Shown: positions 17,636 to 27,121, counted from the stretch's first letter. The stretch: 64,000 bases of DNA from VRUE01 sp963729995 (GCA_963729995.1 CAVSPF010000003.1:1178001-1242000); one strand, 5' to 3'. Notes: generated from the letters alone by a model not told the origin. Made by a program: numbers and translations.

Positions 17636-19152
17636 TCCAGTAGGGAGCGACCGGTCATCGGCTCGGGCTGGGGAATGCCAAGCAGCTGCAGCGCGGTGGG
17701 CGCCACGTCGGCGAGGATGCCGCCGTCGCGCAGCGCGACCCCCTCGACGGTGACGATCAGCGGCACCGGGTTGAGCGAGTGCGCCGTGTTGGGCGAGCCG
17801 TCCGGCTCGAGCATGTGGTCGCAGTTGCCGTGGTCGGCAGTGACGATGCAGGCGCCGCCCGAGCGCTCCACCGCCTCGACGACGTCGGCCAGGAGGCCGT
17901 CGACGGTTTCGACCGCCTTCACGGCTGCCGGGATCGAGCCGGTGTGCCCAACCATGTCGGGGTTCGCGAAGTTGATGATGCCGAAGCGGTACTCGCCGCT
18001 CGCCCAGCGGCTGACGAACGCCTCCGCGGCTGCGCGAGCGCTCATCTCGGGCTTGTGGTCGTAGGTCGGCACGTCGCGCGGCGAGTCGACCAGGCAGCGC
18101 TCCTCTCCCTCCCACTCCTGCTCCCGCCCGCCGTTGAAGAAGTAGGTGACGTGCGCGTACTTCTCCGTCTCGGCGACGTGCAGCTGACGGCCGCCAGTCT
18201 CCGAGATGACCTCCGCCAGGGTCGTCTTCGGGCGCGCCTCGGGGAAGGCGACCGGATAGGGCCAGCCCTTGCGGTACGCGGTCATCGTCGTCAGGTCGAG
18301 CACCGGGCCGCCGCTGCGGGGGAATTCGTCGAAGCTCGGCTCGGCGAGCGCGCGAGTCATCTCGCGGGCGCGGTCCGGGCGGAAGTTGACGAAGATCGCG
18401 ACGTCGCCCTCGGCGGCGCCGTCGTAGTCCCCGATGACGGTCGGCTTAACGAACTCATCCGTCTCCTCGCGCTCGTACGACGCCTCGATCGCCTCCTCGG
18501 TGCTGGTCGCGTGCAGGCCCCGCGCGTGGACGATCGCGTCGTAGGCGAGCTTGGTCCGCTCCCAGCGGGTATCGCGATCCATCGCGTAGTAGCGGCCACT
18601 GACCGTCGCGATGCGGCCGGCGTGCCGCAGCCAGCGCTCCAGCTCGGCCAGGTAGCCGCGACCGCCGTGTGGAAGGGTGTCGCGCCCGTCCGTGAAGGCG
18701 TGGAAGACGACGTCGGGAACCCCCTCCTGCGAGGCCAGCTCAATCGTCGCCTCGATGTGCTCCCAGCCGGAGTGGACGCCGCCGTCGGAGACGAGCCCGA
18801 GCAGGTGGAGGCGCCCGCGCGGGCTGTGACGAGCCCGCTCGCACGCCGCCAGCAGCGCCTCGTTCTCGAAGAAGCTGCCGTCGGAGACCGCGTCGTCGAT
18901 CCGCGCCAGGTCCTGCTTGACGATCGCCCCGGCGCCGAGGTTGAGGTGGCCGACCTCCGAGTTGCCCATCTGGCCGTCGGGCAGGCCGACGTCGCGGCCC
19001 TGGGCGGAGAGCTGGGTATGGGGGAACCTGCCCCAGAGCCGGTCGAAGACCGGCGTCTCGGCCAGGGATATCGCGTTCCCCGGACCGGGCTCCGCCAGGC
19101 CCCAGCCGTCGAGGATGACCAGCGCCAGCGACGGAAGGGGAAGCTGGGCCAA
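17605..19152 (-). CDS. gpmI: 2,3-bisphosphoglycerate-independent phosphoglycerate mutase
   Basis: 515 residues. The N-terminus VILDGWG carries a metal Asp, and the catalytic Ser is in GQMGNSEVGH near residue 62. The RPDRARE segment (near 255) and the C-terminal TADHGNCD metal site (near 445) complete the alkaline-phosphatase-type active site. It interconverts 3- and 2-phosphoglycerate with two Mn ions. It is the last gene of gap-pgk-tpiA-gpmI, 1 base after tpiA's stop. Its last nine or so codons come from an inverted-repeat element, an unusual C-terminal extension. Confidence 0.96.
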   Translation of the reverse strand: MAQLPLPSLALVILDGWGLAEPGPGNAISLAETPVFDRLWGRFPHTQLSAQGRDVGLPDGQMGNSEVGHLNLGAGAIVKQDLARIDDAVSDGSFFENEALLAACERARHSPRGRLHLLGLVSDGGVHSGWEHIEATIELASQEGVPDVVFHAFTDGRDTLPHGGRGYLAELERWLRHAGRIATVSGRYYAMDRDTRWERTKLAYDAIVHARGLHATSTEEAIEASYEREETDEFVKPTVIGDYDGAAEGDVAIFVNFRPDRAREMTRALAEPSFDEFPRSGGPVLDLTTMTAYRKGWPYPVAFPEARPKTTLAEVISETGGRQLHVAETEKYAHVTYFFNGGREQEWEGEERCLVDSPRDVPTYDHKPEMSARAAAEAFVSRWASGEYRFGIINFANPDMVGHTGSIPAAVKAVETVDGLLADVVEAVERSGGACIVTADHGNCDHMLEPDGSPNTAHSLNPVPLIVTVEGVALRDGGILADVAPTALQLLGIPQPEPMTGRSLLEGAGNHPAGA

Positions 19153-19153
19153 G

Positions 19154-19906
19154 CTAACCCGCCGCCTTCACGATCGCCGCGAAGTCGTCGGGGTCGAGGC
19201 TGGCGCCGCCGACCAGCGCCCCGTCGATGTCGGGCTGGGCCATCAGCTCGGCCGCGTTGCCCGGCTTCACCGAGCCGCCGTAGAGGATCCTCACCCGGTC
19301 GGCCTCGGCGGCGCGCTCGCGCAGCGTGTCGCGGATGAAGGCGATCGCCTCCTGGGCCTGGTCGGGGGTCGCGGTGCGACCGGTGCCGATCGCCCAGATC
19401 GGCTCATAGGCGATCACGATCTCGTCCAGCCGGTTGGGGTCGAGATCGGCCAGGTCGGCTTGGAGCTGGCGCCCCAGCACGTAGTCGGTCTGCCCTCCGT
19501 CTCGGGCCTCCTCACTCTCGCCGACGCAGAGGATCGGCTCGAGGCCGGCGGCCAGCGCAGCCGGCAGCTTCCGGGCCAGCGCCTCGTCGGTCTCACCGAA
19601 GTGCTGACGGCGCTCGGAGTGGCCGAGGATGACCGCGTCGACACCCGCCTCGATCAGCATCGGCGCCGAGACCTCGCCGGTGAAGGCGCCCGACTCGGCC
19701 TCGTGCATGTTCTGGGCCGCGACCCGCACAGCGCCGCCGCGCGAGTGCTCGACGACCTTGCGCAGGGCGAGGAACGACGGGCAGATCACCACATCGCTCT
19801 TGGCGCCTTCGATCTGCGGCAGCAGCGCGTCGACGAACTGCGCCGCCTCGGCGACCGTCTTGTGCATCTTCCAGTTGGCGGCGACGTATGGCGTGCGCTC
19901 AGGCAT
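19154..19906 (-). CDS. tpiA: Triosephosphate isomerase
   Basis: 250 residues from ATG 19906, which overlaps the end of pgk by 8 bases. Active-site residues: NWKMHK (Lys near 13), the catalytic His in GHSERR near 95, Glu in AYEPIWAIGTG near 165, and the phosphate loop YGGSVKPGN near 210. It interconverts glyceraldehyde 3-phosphate and dihydroxyacetone phosphate. A longer in-frame opening upstream overlaps pgk extensively and is not used. Confidence 0.97.
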   Translation of the reverse strand: MPERTPYVAANWKMHKTVAEAAQFVDALLPQIEGAKSDVVICPSFLALRKVVEHSRGGAVRVAAQNMHEAESGAFTGEVSAPMLIEAGVDAVILGHSERRQHFGETDEALARKLPAALAAGLEPILCVGESEEARDGGQTDYVLGRQLQADLADLDPNRLDEIVIAYEPIWAIGTGRTATPDQAQEAIAFIRDTLRERAAEADRVRILYGGSVKPGNAAELMAQPDIDGALVGGASLDPDDFAAIVKAAG

Positions 19907-21086
19907 CCTGCAACGCCTCCACTCCGGGCAGCTTCCTTCCCTCCAGCAGCTCCAACGATGCTCCTCCTCCGGTCGAGAGCCAATCCACCTTCCCTGCAAG
20001 CTCGAATTTCCGCAACGCGGCAACCGAATCGCCGCCGCCAACCACGGTCGTGCCCGTCGCCGCGGCGACGGCCTCGGCGACGGCGCGCGTCCCCGCCGCG
20101 AACGGCTCCAGCTCGAACGCCCCCATCGGCCCATTCCAGAGCACGGTGCCGGCGGCGGCAATCGCCTCGGCGTAGGCGGCGACGGTCCGCGCGCCGATGT
20201 CGAGTCCCATCCAGCCGTCCGGCACCTGGGCGCCATCGCTCTCGCGACGCTCGGCGCTCGCGTCGAAGCGCTCACCCAGGACCAGGTCAACCGGCAGCCT
20301 CAGCTCGCAGTCGGAGGCCTCGGCCCGGCGCAGCGCCTGCTCCGCCAGCTTCACGCCCTCCTCCTCGACCAGCGAGTCGCCGGTGGCGATTCCCTGTGCT
20401 CGAAAGAAGCTGAAGCACATCGCACCGCCGATCAGGATCCGGTCGGCAATCTCCAGGAAGCGGTCGATCACACCGATCTTGTCGGAGACCTTGGCGCCGC
20501 CGAGGACGACGACCAGCGGCCGCTGCGGAGACTCGATGACACGCGTCAATTCGGTCACCTCGCGCTCCAGCAGCAGGCCGGCGTAGGCGGGCAGGCAGTG
20601 GGCGACCCCCTCGGTGCTGGCGTGGGCGCGGTGGGCGGCCCCGAAGGCGTCGTTGACGTAGAGGTCGGCCAGCGCGGCCAGGGCGCCGGCCAGCTCCGGG
20701 TCGTTCTCTGTCTCCCCCGGCTCGAAGCGGACGTTCTCCAGCAGCAGCACGTCTCCAGGCGCCAGCTCCCCGGCGAGCTTCTCGACGTCACCGCCGATCA
20801 CCGCCGGGGCCTGCCGCACCTCGGCCCCGAGCAGCTCCGACAGGCGTTCTCCGACCGGGCGCATCGAGAGCGCCGGGTCGATCTTCCCCTTCGGCCGACC
20901 CAGATGGGAGACGAGGATCAGCGCGGCGCCCCGCTCGCGCAGCGACTCGATCGTCGGCAGCGCCGCCCGTATCCGCATGTCGTCGGCGACTTGCCCGCCC
21001 TCGAGCGGGACGTTGAAGTCGACCCGCACGAGGACCCGCCTGCCCGCCACCTCCGCATCCCGAACAGATTTCTTAGGGAAGCTCAC
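19899..21086 (-). CDS. pgk: Phosphoglycerate kinase
   Basis: 395 residues from a GTG start. Substrate-binding RVDFNVPLEGG near residue 22, SHLGRPKG near 60, the hinge region and the nucleotide site VLWNGPMGAFE and GGGDSVAAL near 325-360 are all present. Standard bacterial length. It transfers phosphate from 1,3-bisphosphoglycerate to ADP. It lies 18 bases after gap and overlaps tpiA, so the operon is tightly coupled. Confidence 0.97.
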   Translation of the reverse strand: MSFPKKSVRDAEVAGRRVLVRVDFNVPLEGGQVADDMRIRAALPTIESLRERGAALILVSHLGRPKGKIDPALSMRPVGERLSELLGAEVRQAPAVIGGDVEKLAGELAPGDVLLLENVRFEPGETENDPELAGALAALADLYVNDAFGAAHRAHASTEGVAHCLPAYAGLLLEREVTELTRVIESPQRPLVVVLGGAKVSDKIGVIDRFLEIADRILIGGAMCFSFFRAQGIATGDSLVEEEGVKLAEQALRRAEASDCELRLPVDLVLGERFDASAERRESDGAQVPDGWMGLDIGARTVAAYAEAIAAAGTVLWNGPMGAFELEPFAAGTRAVAEAVAAATGTTVVGGGDSVAALRKFELAGKVDWLSTGGGASLELLEGRKLPGVEALQDA

Positions 21087-21104
21087 CGGGCCGTCCCGAC
21101 GCGC

Positions 21105-22130
21105 TCAGGCGCTCGCCGGGACCGGCTCCAAGACCTTCCCCGCCAACTCGACGAGGCGGTTCGAGTATCCCCACTCGTTGTCGTACCAGGCGACCGTCTT
21201 GACCATGCTGCCGTCGCCGATCACCATCGTCTGGCCGGCATCGAAGACCGAGGAGTGCGGGTCACCGACGATGTCCGTGGAGACGATCGGGTCCTCGGTG
21301 TAGGAGAGGATGCCTTGCAGCGGGCCCTCGGCGGCGGCCTTGACCGCGGCGTTCACCTCCTCGGCGCTCGTCGTCCTCGAGAGGTTGCAGACCAGGTCCA
21401 CGACGGAGCCGGTTGCGACCGGCGCCCGCATCGCGAACCCGTTCAGCTTCCCCTTCAGCTCCGGCAGGACGAGGGCAACCGCCTTCGCTGCGCCGGTGGT
21501 GGTCGGGATCAGGTTGATCGCCGCAGCGCGCGCCCGCCGCAGGTCCTTGTGCGGCATGTCCTGAAGGCGCTGGTCTGCGGTGTAGGCGTGGATCGTCGTC
21601 ATCAGGCCCTGCTCGATCCCGAACTCCTCGTGGAGCACCTTGGCTAGGGGCGCCAGGCAGTTGGTGGTGCAGGACGCGTTGGAGATGACGTCGTGGCTGG
21701 CCGGGTCGTAGTCGGTGTCGAAGTTGACTCCGAGTGCCACGGTCACGTCCGGCTCCTTGGCCGGAGCCGAGATGATCACCTTCTTGGCCCCCGCCTCGAG
21801 GTGCTTGGCGGCATCGGCGCGAGCGGTGAACAGGCCGGTCGACTCGATCACCACGTCCACGCCGAGATCGGCCCACGGCAGCGCCGCGGGGTCGCGCTCG
21901 GAGAGCACCTGAATCGGCTTGCCGTCCACGGAGATGGACGCGTCGCCCGCCTCGACCACGCCCGGGAAGCGCCCGAGGATCGAGTCGTACTTGAGCAGGT
22001 GGGCGAGGGTGCCGGGGTCGGTGAGATCGTTGACGGCAAGGAACTCGAGGTCTGCCCCCGCCGCCTGCGCCGCGCGGAAAACGTTGCGTCCGATGCGGCC
22101 AAAGCCATTGATACCGACCTTCACAGCCAT
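21105..22130 (-). CDS. gap: Glyceraldehyde-3-phosphate dehydrogenase
   Basis: 341 residues from ATG 22130, preceded by a good ribosome-binding site (ggaggg). N-terminal NAD-binding GINGFGRIGRN, catalytic Cys in SNASCTTNC near 155, His in MTTIHAYT near 182, and C-terminal WYDNEWGYSNR. It is the first gene of the glycolytic operon. Upstream is a VOC gene on the same strand with a 39-base gap. Confidence 0.98.
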   Translation of the reverse strand: MAVKVGINGFGRIGRNVFRAAQAAGADLEFLAVNDLTDPGTLAHLLKYDSILGRFPGVVEAGDASISVDGKPIQVLSERDPAALPWADLGVDVVIESTGLFTARADAAKHLEAGAKKVIISAPAKEPDVTVALGVNFDTDYDPASHDVISNASCTTNCLAPLAKVLHEEFGIEQGLMTTIHAYTADQRLQDMPHKDLRRARAAAINLIPTTTGAAKAVALVLPELKGKLNGFAMRAPVATGSVVDLVCNLSRTTSAEEVNAAVKAAAEGPLQGILSYTEDPIVSTDIVGDPHSSVFDAGQTMVIGDGSMVKTVAWYDNEWGYSNRLVELAGKVLEPVPASA

Positions 22131-22169
22131 GAAATCAACCCTCCTGGAGTCGTGTTGTGGCGATGCTGT

Positions 22170-22529
22170 TCACTCCCCGACCGTTACCTCGATTTCGTAA
22201 CCGTCGGGGTCTTGAAGGAATGCCGAGTAGGAGCCCGACCCCTGCGACCGCCGTTCGCCAGGTTTGCTGGCGCTCGTCCCTCCGGACCTGACTCCCGCTT
22301 CCCAGGCCGCCTTGACGGCGACGATCCCAAGCCCGGAGAAGCTGAGCAGCCCGAAGCCCGCCTTGGGTGGATGGTGGGCAGATACGAAGAAGACGGGCTT
22401 GGCGATTCCCCAGCCGATCGTCTTGTCCTGCTCGAAATGGCGCCGCCAGCCGAGCGGCGCGAGCAGGGCGTCGTAGAAGGACGCGCTCCGCTCGAGGTCC
22501 GAGACCTCCAAGAGGACGTGATGCAACAT
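22170..22529 (-). CDS. VOC superfamily (glyoxalase-like) protein
   Basis: 119 residues from ATG 22529. Single vicinal-oxygen-chelate fold: N-terminal HHVLLEVSDLERSASFYDALLAPLGW, a middle GFGLLSF, and C-terminal FLQDPDGYEIEV, where His3 and the Glu near 114 are the expected metal ligands. Such small VOC proteins can be lyases, dioxygenases or resistance proteins, and the sequence does not separate these. An in-frame opening 50 codons upstream overlaps the ABC permease region and is not preferred. Confidence 0.8.
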   Translation of the reverse strand: MLHHVLLEVSDLERSASFYDALLAPLGWRRHFEQDKTIGWGIAKPVFFVSAHHPPKAGFGLLSFSGLGIVAVKAAWEAGVRSGGTSASKPGERRSQGSGSYSAFLQDPDGYEIEVTVGE

Positions 22530-22588
22530 CAGGGCCAGAGAGGCTATAGGGAGAGGCCTGCCCCACGCTGACCGGTGGTCGGCCGGCG

Positions 22589-23359
22589 CTAGCCGCCGCG
22601 CGGGGTCCAGCGAAAGTAGCGGACGGCGAGGAGCAGGCCCACCAGGCCCCAGGCGGCCACCACAGCGAGGTTTCCCCAATCCAGGCTGGTGCTGCCACCC
22701 GGCAGGTAGACGTTGAAGAACGCGAGGAAGAAATGGCGGATGGGAAAGGCGTCGGCGAAGTGGATGACGCCGCTAGGTAGCTGGTCGTTGGGGATGAAGA
22801 TGCCGGAGAGGAAGTAGAGCGGCAGCAGCAGCGCGTTGACGATCGGGGCGGCGGCGTCCTGGGAGGGGATCGCCGCCGTCAGCGCGATGCCGAGGCAGCA
22901 GAAGGCGGCGGCGCCGACCGCGAGCGTGACGACGATCGCCGGCAGGCGGTCCCAGGGGATCGCGACGCCGTAGGCGAGCCAGCCGAGCGCCGCGATCAGC
23001 GCCAGCATCATCAGCGCGACGACGATCGAGTTGCCTACCCGGCCGGCGATGAAGACCCAGGGCGGCAGCGGCGTCCCCCTCCCCCGCTTCAGGCGCCCGT
23101 CCTCGCGGGCGATCGTCAGCAGCATCGCCAGCGACTGCATCGTCGCCGAGATCACCGAGAGGGTGATGATCGCCGGCACGTAGTAGGCGGTCGCGTCGAT
23201 CCCGCCCCTCACGTGCACGGTCTTGCCGCTGAAAATGGATGCCAGGATCACCAGCACGATCACCGGGAAGGCGACCGTGAAGAAGACCGAGGCGGGGTTG
23301 CGCCAGAACGCCTTCTGGTCGTACCGGAACTGGTGCGCGGCGAGGGCGAGCCCGCTCAT
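22589..23359 (-). CDS. ABC-2 type exporter permease
   Basis: 256 residues with six predicted membrane segments, opening with FRYDQKAFWRNPASVFFTVAFPVIVLVI in the DrrB-like manner. The conserved cytoplasmic loop REDGRLKRGRGTPLP is near residue 85, and a GIFIP loop is near 190. It pairs with the ATPase encoded just upstream (ATGA-type overlap). Together they form an efflux pump for a lipid, drug or polymer of unknown identity. Confidence 0.9.
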   Translation of the reverse strand: MSGLALAAHQFRYDQKAFWRNPASVFFTVAFPVIVLVILASIFSGKTVHVRGGIDATAYYVPAIITLSVISATMQSLAMLLTIAREDGRLKRGRGTPLPPWVFIAGRVGNSIVVALMMLALIAALGWLAYGVAIPWDRLPAIVVTLAVGAAAFCCLGIALTAAIPSQDAAAPIVNALLLPLYFLSGIFIPNDQLPSGVIHFADAFPIRHFFLAFFNVYLPGGSTSLDWGNLAVVAAWGLVGLLLAVRYFRWTPRGG

Positions 23360-24273
23360 TCCGAGTCCTCCTCCGCGGTGAGCGACAGGTAGACGTCCTC
23401 GAGGCTGGGCCGTGTCACTTCGAGGCCGTCGAGATCGAGGCTGCGCGCCAGTGCCCAGCCGGTCAGCTCGTTGAGGGTGGCAACCGGGGTGTTCGTGCTC
23501 AACGACACCGTCGTGCCGCCGTTCGCCGCCGCGGCGACCTCGCCCGGCAGATCCGTGGCGGCGACGCCCTCGGGGAGGCGGAAGGTGACCGTCGCGGGGC
23601 GATTCTCGCGATCGCCGAGGTCCTCCGGGGTGCCGCGAGCGACCACCTCGCCGTGGGCGATGATCGCGACGCGGTCGGCGAGACGTTGCGCCTCGTCCAT
23701 GTAGTGGGTGGTGAGGAAGACGGTCTTACCGAGATCGCGCAGGCCGGCGATCGTCTCCCAGGCCTGGCGGCGCGCCGAAGGGTCGAAGCCGGTGGTCGGC
23801 TCGTCGAGAAAGAGCAGCTCGGGATCGCCGATCAGCGCCATGCCGACGTCGAGCCGTCGCTGCTGGCCGCCGGAGAGGCTGCGGGCGCGCGCATCTGCCT
23901 TCCCCCCCAGGCCGACCAGCTCGATCGTCTCGTCGATCGGTCGGGGAGCGCTGTAGTAGCCGGCGTAGAGGGCCAGCGACTCGCGGACGGTCAGGTAGGG
24001 ATCGAGGCGGCAGCTCTGCAGGACGATTCCAATCCGCTCACGCCACTGGCGGCCGGCGTGCTGGGGGTCCTCGCCCAGCACGGAGATCTCTCCGCCGTCG
24101 GGCCTGCGGTACCCCTCCAGGATCTCAACGGTTGTCGTCTTGCCGGCCCCGTTGGGCCCGAGGAAGGCGAAGACCTCACCCGCCGAAACCTCGAGATCGA
24201 TGCCACGCACGGCCTCGACATCGTCGTAGCTCTTGCGCAGGCCGCGCACCGAAATGACCGACTCCGTCGCCAT
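23356..24273 (-). CDS. ABC-2 exporter ATP-binding protein (DrrA-like)
   Basis: 305 residues. Walker A GPNGAGKTT near 38, Q-loop, signature LSGGQQRR near 134, Walker B LLFLDEPTTGFD near 156 and the switch His in TTHYMDEA near 190. The C-terminal 80 residues form the DrrA-type regulatory extension. It energises the permease downstream. It sits where yvcK and whiA lie in many actinobacteria, between rapZ and gap. Confidence 0.93.
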   Translation of the reverse strand: MATESVISVRGLRKSYDDVEAVRGIDLEVSAGEVFAFLGPNGAGKTTTVEILEGYRRPDGGEISVLGEDPQHAGRQWRERIGIVLQSCRLDPYLTVRESLALYAGYYSAPRPIDETIELVGLGGKADARARSLSGGQQRRLDVGMALIGDPELLFLDEPTTGFDPSARRQAWETIAGLRDLGKTVFLTTHYMDEAQRLADRVAIIAHGEVVARGTPEDLGDRENRPATVTFRLPEGVAATDLPGEVAAAANGGTTVSLSTNTPVATLNELTGWALARSLDLDGLEVTRPSLEDVYLSLTAEEDSE

Positions 24274-24300
24274 CGAGGCTGGATTCTTACGCGTTGGGCG

Positions 24301-25230
24301 TTAATCCAGCTCGACGTCACGGTGTTTGACGCGCACGATCACGTCGTCGCGGCCCGCCAGCGCACGCCGAATCCGATCGGCGACGGTGACCGAGCGGTGC
24401 CGCCCACCGGTGCAGCCGACGGCAATTGTCAGGTGGCTCTTGCCCTCGGCCACGTAGGCGGGGACCAAAAACTCGATCAGCGGCAGCAGCCGGCCGTAGA
24501 ACTCGCCGGCCTGCGTCCCGGACTCCACGTAGTCGCGCACAGCCCGGTCGAGCCCGGTCATGGGACGCAGCTCGTCGACGTAATGGGGATTGGGCAGGAA
24601 GCGGACGTCGAGCGTGAGGTCGGCGTCGCGCGGCGGCCCGTTCTTGAAGCCGAAGGTGAGCAGCGTCAGCGCCAGCTTGCCGTGGTCATCGCTGTCCAGC
24701 ATCTCCTCGGCTATCCGCCGCCGCAGCTGACCGCCGGTGAGCCCACTCGTGTCCATGACCACGTCTGCGCGGGCGCGCAGCGGCGAAAGCAGCTCCCGCT
24801 CGGCTCGGATCCCCTCGACGATCCTCCCCTCGGGAGCGAGGGGATGACGGCGGCGCGTCTCCTTGTAACGGTCGAGCAGCGCCTCCTCGTCCGCCTCGAG
24901 GAAGAGCAGGCTGGGCTTCAATCCCTCTGCCTCGAGATCGTCGAGCACCTGAACCAGGTCGTCGAAGTATTCGCCGCCGCGCACGTCGGAGACGACCGCG
25001 GCGCGCTCAACCCCGCTGCCGTCGTGGCGGAACAGCTCGCCGAGGCTGCCGATCATCCGGGGCGGCAGGTTGTCCACGCAGAAGTAGCCGCCGTCCTCGA
25101 AGGCCGCGATGGCCTCCGACTTGCCCGCCCCCGAGTGGCCGGTGATGACGACCAGGGTCATCTCCTTGGCGGCGGCCTTCCCGTTGCGGCCCTTGCCCTT
25201 CGTCTCGCTGCTCTTCGCGGCCCTGGCCAT
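24301..25230 (-). CDS. rapZ: RNase adapter / nucleotide-binding protein RapZ
   Basis: 309 residues from ATG 25230, 4 bases after the uvrC stop. A basic N-terminal tail of about 22 residues precedes Walker A TGHSGAGKS. The DNLPP motif (near 48), the DVRGG segment and the C-terminal FGFKNGPP, RFLPNPHY and GCTGGRHRSV motifs identify the YvcJ/RapZ family. It binds UDP-GlcNAc-type signals or nucleotides in characterised members; in actinobacteria its role is less clear. Confidence 0.94.
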   Translation of the reverse strand: MARAAKSSETKGKGRNGKAAAKEMTLVVITGHSGAGKSEAIAAFEDGGYFCVDNLPPRMIGSLGELFRHDGSGVERAAVVSDVRGGEYFDDLVQVLDDLEAEGLKPSLLFLEADEEALLDRYKETRRRHPLAPEGRIVEGIRAERELLSPLRARADVVMDTSGLTGGQLRRRIAEEMLDSDDHGKLALTLLTFGFKNGPPRDADLTLDVRFLPNPHYVDELRPMTGLDRAVRDYVESGTQAGEFYGRLLPLIEFLVPAYVAEGKSHLTIAVGCTGGRHRSVTVADRIRRALAGRDDVIVRVKHRDVELD

Positions 25231-25234
25231 CGTC

Positions 25235-27112
25235 CTAGCCCGTCCTGTGCAGCTGCTCGTGGATCTCACGCGCCACCTTGCCAGGCACGCCGGGCACCGC
25301 CTCCAGCTCCTCGCGGGTGGCCGTCATGAAGCGCTCCGGAGAGCCGAAGTGCTGGAGCAGGACGCGCTTGCGAACCGGCCCGACGCCCCGCAGGCCGTCG
25401 AGCACCGACCCCGTCATCGCGCGGTCGCGGCGACCGCGGTGGTGCTCGATCGCGAAGCGATGCGCCTCGTCGCGGACCCGCTGCAGGAGCTTCGACGCCT
25501 CGGAGTCGGCGGGCAGGTCGATCGGCGCCGAGCGGCCCGGCACATAGACCTCCTCGAGCCGCTTGGCGAGAGCGATCACTGTGACCCCCTGCCCGACAAA
25601 ATGCGGAAGGGCGCGCATGCCCGCGGCGAGCTGGCCCTTGCCGCCGTCGATGACCACAAGCGACGGCAGGGCGGCGAAGCTCTCGTCGCGTTTCCCGTCA
25701 TGCGGGGAGAGGTCTGCCTGATCCAGGTAGCGACTCATGCGTCGGCTCAGCACCTCCTCCATGGAAGCGAAGTCGTCGGACCCGTTGCGGCGCTCGCCGC
25801 GCACCTTGAATCGCCTGTAGTCGGACTTCTTCGTTGCGCCGCCCTCGAAGACGACCATCGAGGCGACCGTGTGCTCGCCGCCCAAGTTCGAGATGTCGAA
25901 GCCCTCGATCCGCACCGGCAGCTCCTCCATCCCCAGTGCCTCGCGCAGATTGGCGAGCGAGTCGACGCGGCGCTGGTGCTGGTGCTCGCGCCGCAGCCGG
26001 TCCTGGTCGAGGGCGAGGCGAGCGTTGCGCTCGGCGAGCTCGCGCAGGCGCCGCTTGTCGCCGCGCTCCGCGACGCGCACCTCGACCGCGGCGCCGCGCC
26101 GCTCGGTCAGGGCCGCGGCGAGCAGCTCGGCGCGGTCACGCAGATAGGAACCGACGACGATCATCCGCGGCATCGCCGGCGAGGCGGAGTAGTACTGGCC
26201 GATGAACTCCTCGGCGACTTCGGCAGGCTCGCGTTCGGACTGGTTGTCGAGGTAGAAGCTCTGGCGCTCGGCGAGGATGCCGTCCCGCACCTGGAAGACC
26301 TGAGCGTTCGCGTCGCTTCCCTCCACGGCGACGCCGATCAGGTCGGCTGTGCCAACCGAGCCGCCCGCCACCCGCTGGCGCTCGAACAGGGATCGGATCG
26401 CCGCCAGGCGGTCGCGGTGCACGGCGGCGCGCTCGAACTCGCGTGCCGCCGCGGCCTCCTCCATCTTCGCCTGCTCGTGGTGCTCCACCTGGCGGTAGCG
26501 GCCGGAGAGGAAGTCGACGATCGACTCGATGTTGCGACGGTACTCGTCGCGGCTGACGTAGCCGACGCAGGGCGCCCCGCAGCGCTTGATGTAGTAGTCG
26601 AGGCACGGGCTGCCCGAGCGGCGCCCCGGCTCCGCCCCCTCGCAGGTGCGGAACTGAAACAGCTTGCCGAGCAGGTCAAGCGTCTCACGCACCCGCTTGG
26701 CGCTGGAGAAAGGACCAAAGTAGGCACGGCCGGGGCGATGCTTCTCACGCGTGAAGTAGACCCGCGGGTAGTCCTCGTCGAGGCTGACACATACGTAGGG
26801 GTAGGACTTGTCGTCGCGAAGGCGGATGTTGAAGCGCGGCCTATGGCGCTTGATGAAGCTCTGCTCCGCGAGCAGCGCCTCGGCCTCGGTCGCCGTGACG
26901 AGGCAGTCGATCCGGTCGACCCGCGAGGTCAGTCGGGTCTCGCCAGCCGAGAAGTGCGAGGCGACCCGCTTACGGATCGAGCGGGCCTTGCCCACGTAGA
27001 GCAGATCGCCCTCGCCGTCGTAGAAGAGGTACACGCCAGCGGAGTCGGGCAGCTCCCGGCGCTGCTGCGCCACACGTTCGGCCGCTGGGATGTCTCGGTT
27101 GCTTTCGGTCAA
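25235..27112 (-). CDS. uvrC: Excinuclease ABC subunit C
   Basis: Up to 625 residues. N-terminal GIY-YIG nuclease (SAGVYLFYDGEGDLLYVGKA near residue 27), central UVR motif (AKMEEAAAAREFERAA), RNase H-like endonuclease domain with RIEGFDISNLGG and VVIDGGKGQL, and C-terminal helix-hairpin-helix (GVGPVRKRVLLQHFGS). It makes both incisions in nucleotide-excision repair. The start is uncertain: TTG 27112 or GTG 27073. Both lack a good ribosome-binding site, and there is no ATG between the divergent gene and the nuclease domain. Confidence 0.95.
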   Translation of the reverse strand: MTESNRDIPAAERVAQQRRELPDSAGVYLFYDGEGDLLYVGKARSIRKRVASHFSAGETRLTSRVDRIDCLVTATEAEALLAEQSFIKRHRPRFNIRLRDDKSYPYVCVSLDEDYPRVYFTREKHRPGRAYFGPFSSAKRVRETLDLLGKLFQFRTCEGAEPGRRSGSPCLDYYIKRCGAPCVGYVSRDEYRRNIESIVDFLSGRYRQVEHHEQAKMEEAAAAREFERAAVHRDRLAAIRSLFERQRVAGGSVGTADLIGVAVEGSDANAQVFQVRDGILAERQSFYLDNQSEREPAEVAEEFIGQYYSASPAMPRMIVVGSYLRDRAELLAAALTERRGAAVEVRVAERGDKRRLRELAERNARLALDQDRLRREHQHQRRVDSLANLREALGMEELPVRIEGFDISNLGGEHTVASMVVFEGGATKKSDYRRFKVRGERRNGSDDFASMEEVLSRRMSRYLDQADLSPHDGKRDESFAALPSLVVIDGGKGQLAAGMRALPHFVGQGVTVIALAKRLEEVYVPGRSAPIDLPADSEASKLLQRVRDEAHRFAIEHHRGRRDRAMTGSVLDGLRGVGPVRKRVLLQHFGSPERFMTATREELEAVPGVPGKVAREIHEQLHRTG

Positions 27113-27121
27113 CTGACCAAA
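27104..27121. promoter_or_regulatory. Imperfect 8-bp palindrome between uvrC and enoyl-CoA hydratase
   Basis: Core GGTCAACTGACC with arms extended to 8 bp (one mismatch). It lies in the divergent interval and could be an operator of a TetR-like regulator. No regulator gene adjoins it. Confidence 0.3.

Noticed and set aside
19629..21647. A 672-codon plus-strand frame over tpiA, pgk and gap
   Set aside because: Antisense shadow of three certain glycolytic genes; no recognisable protein features.
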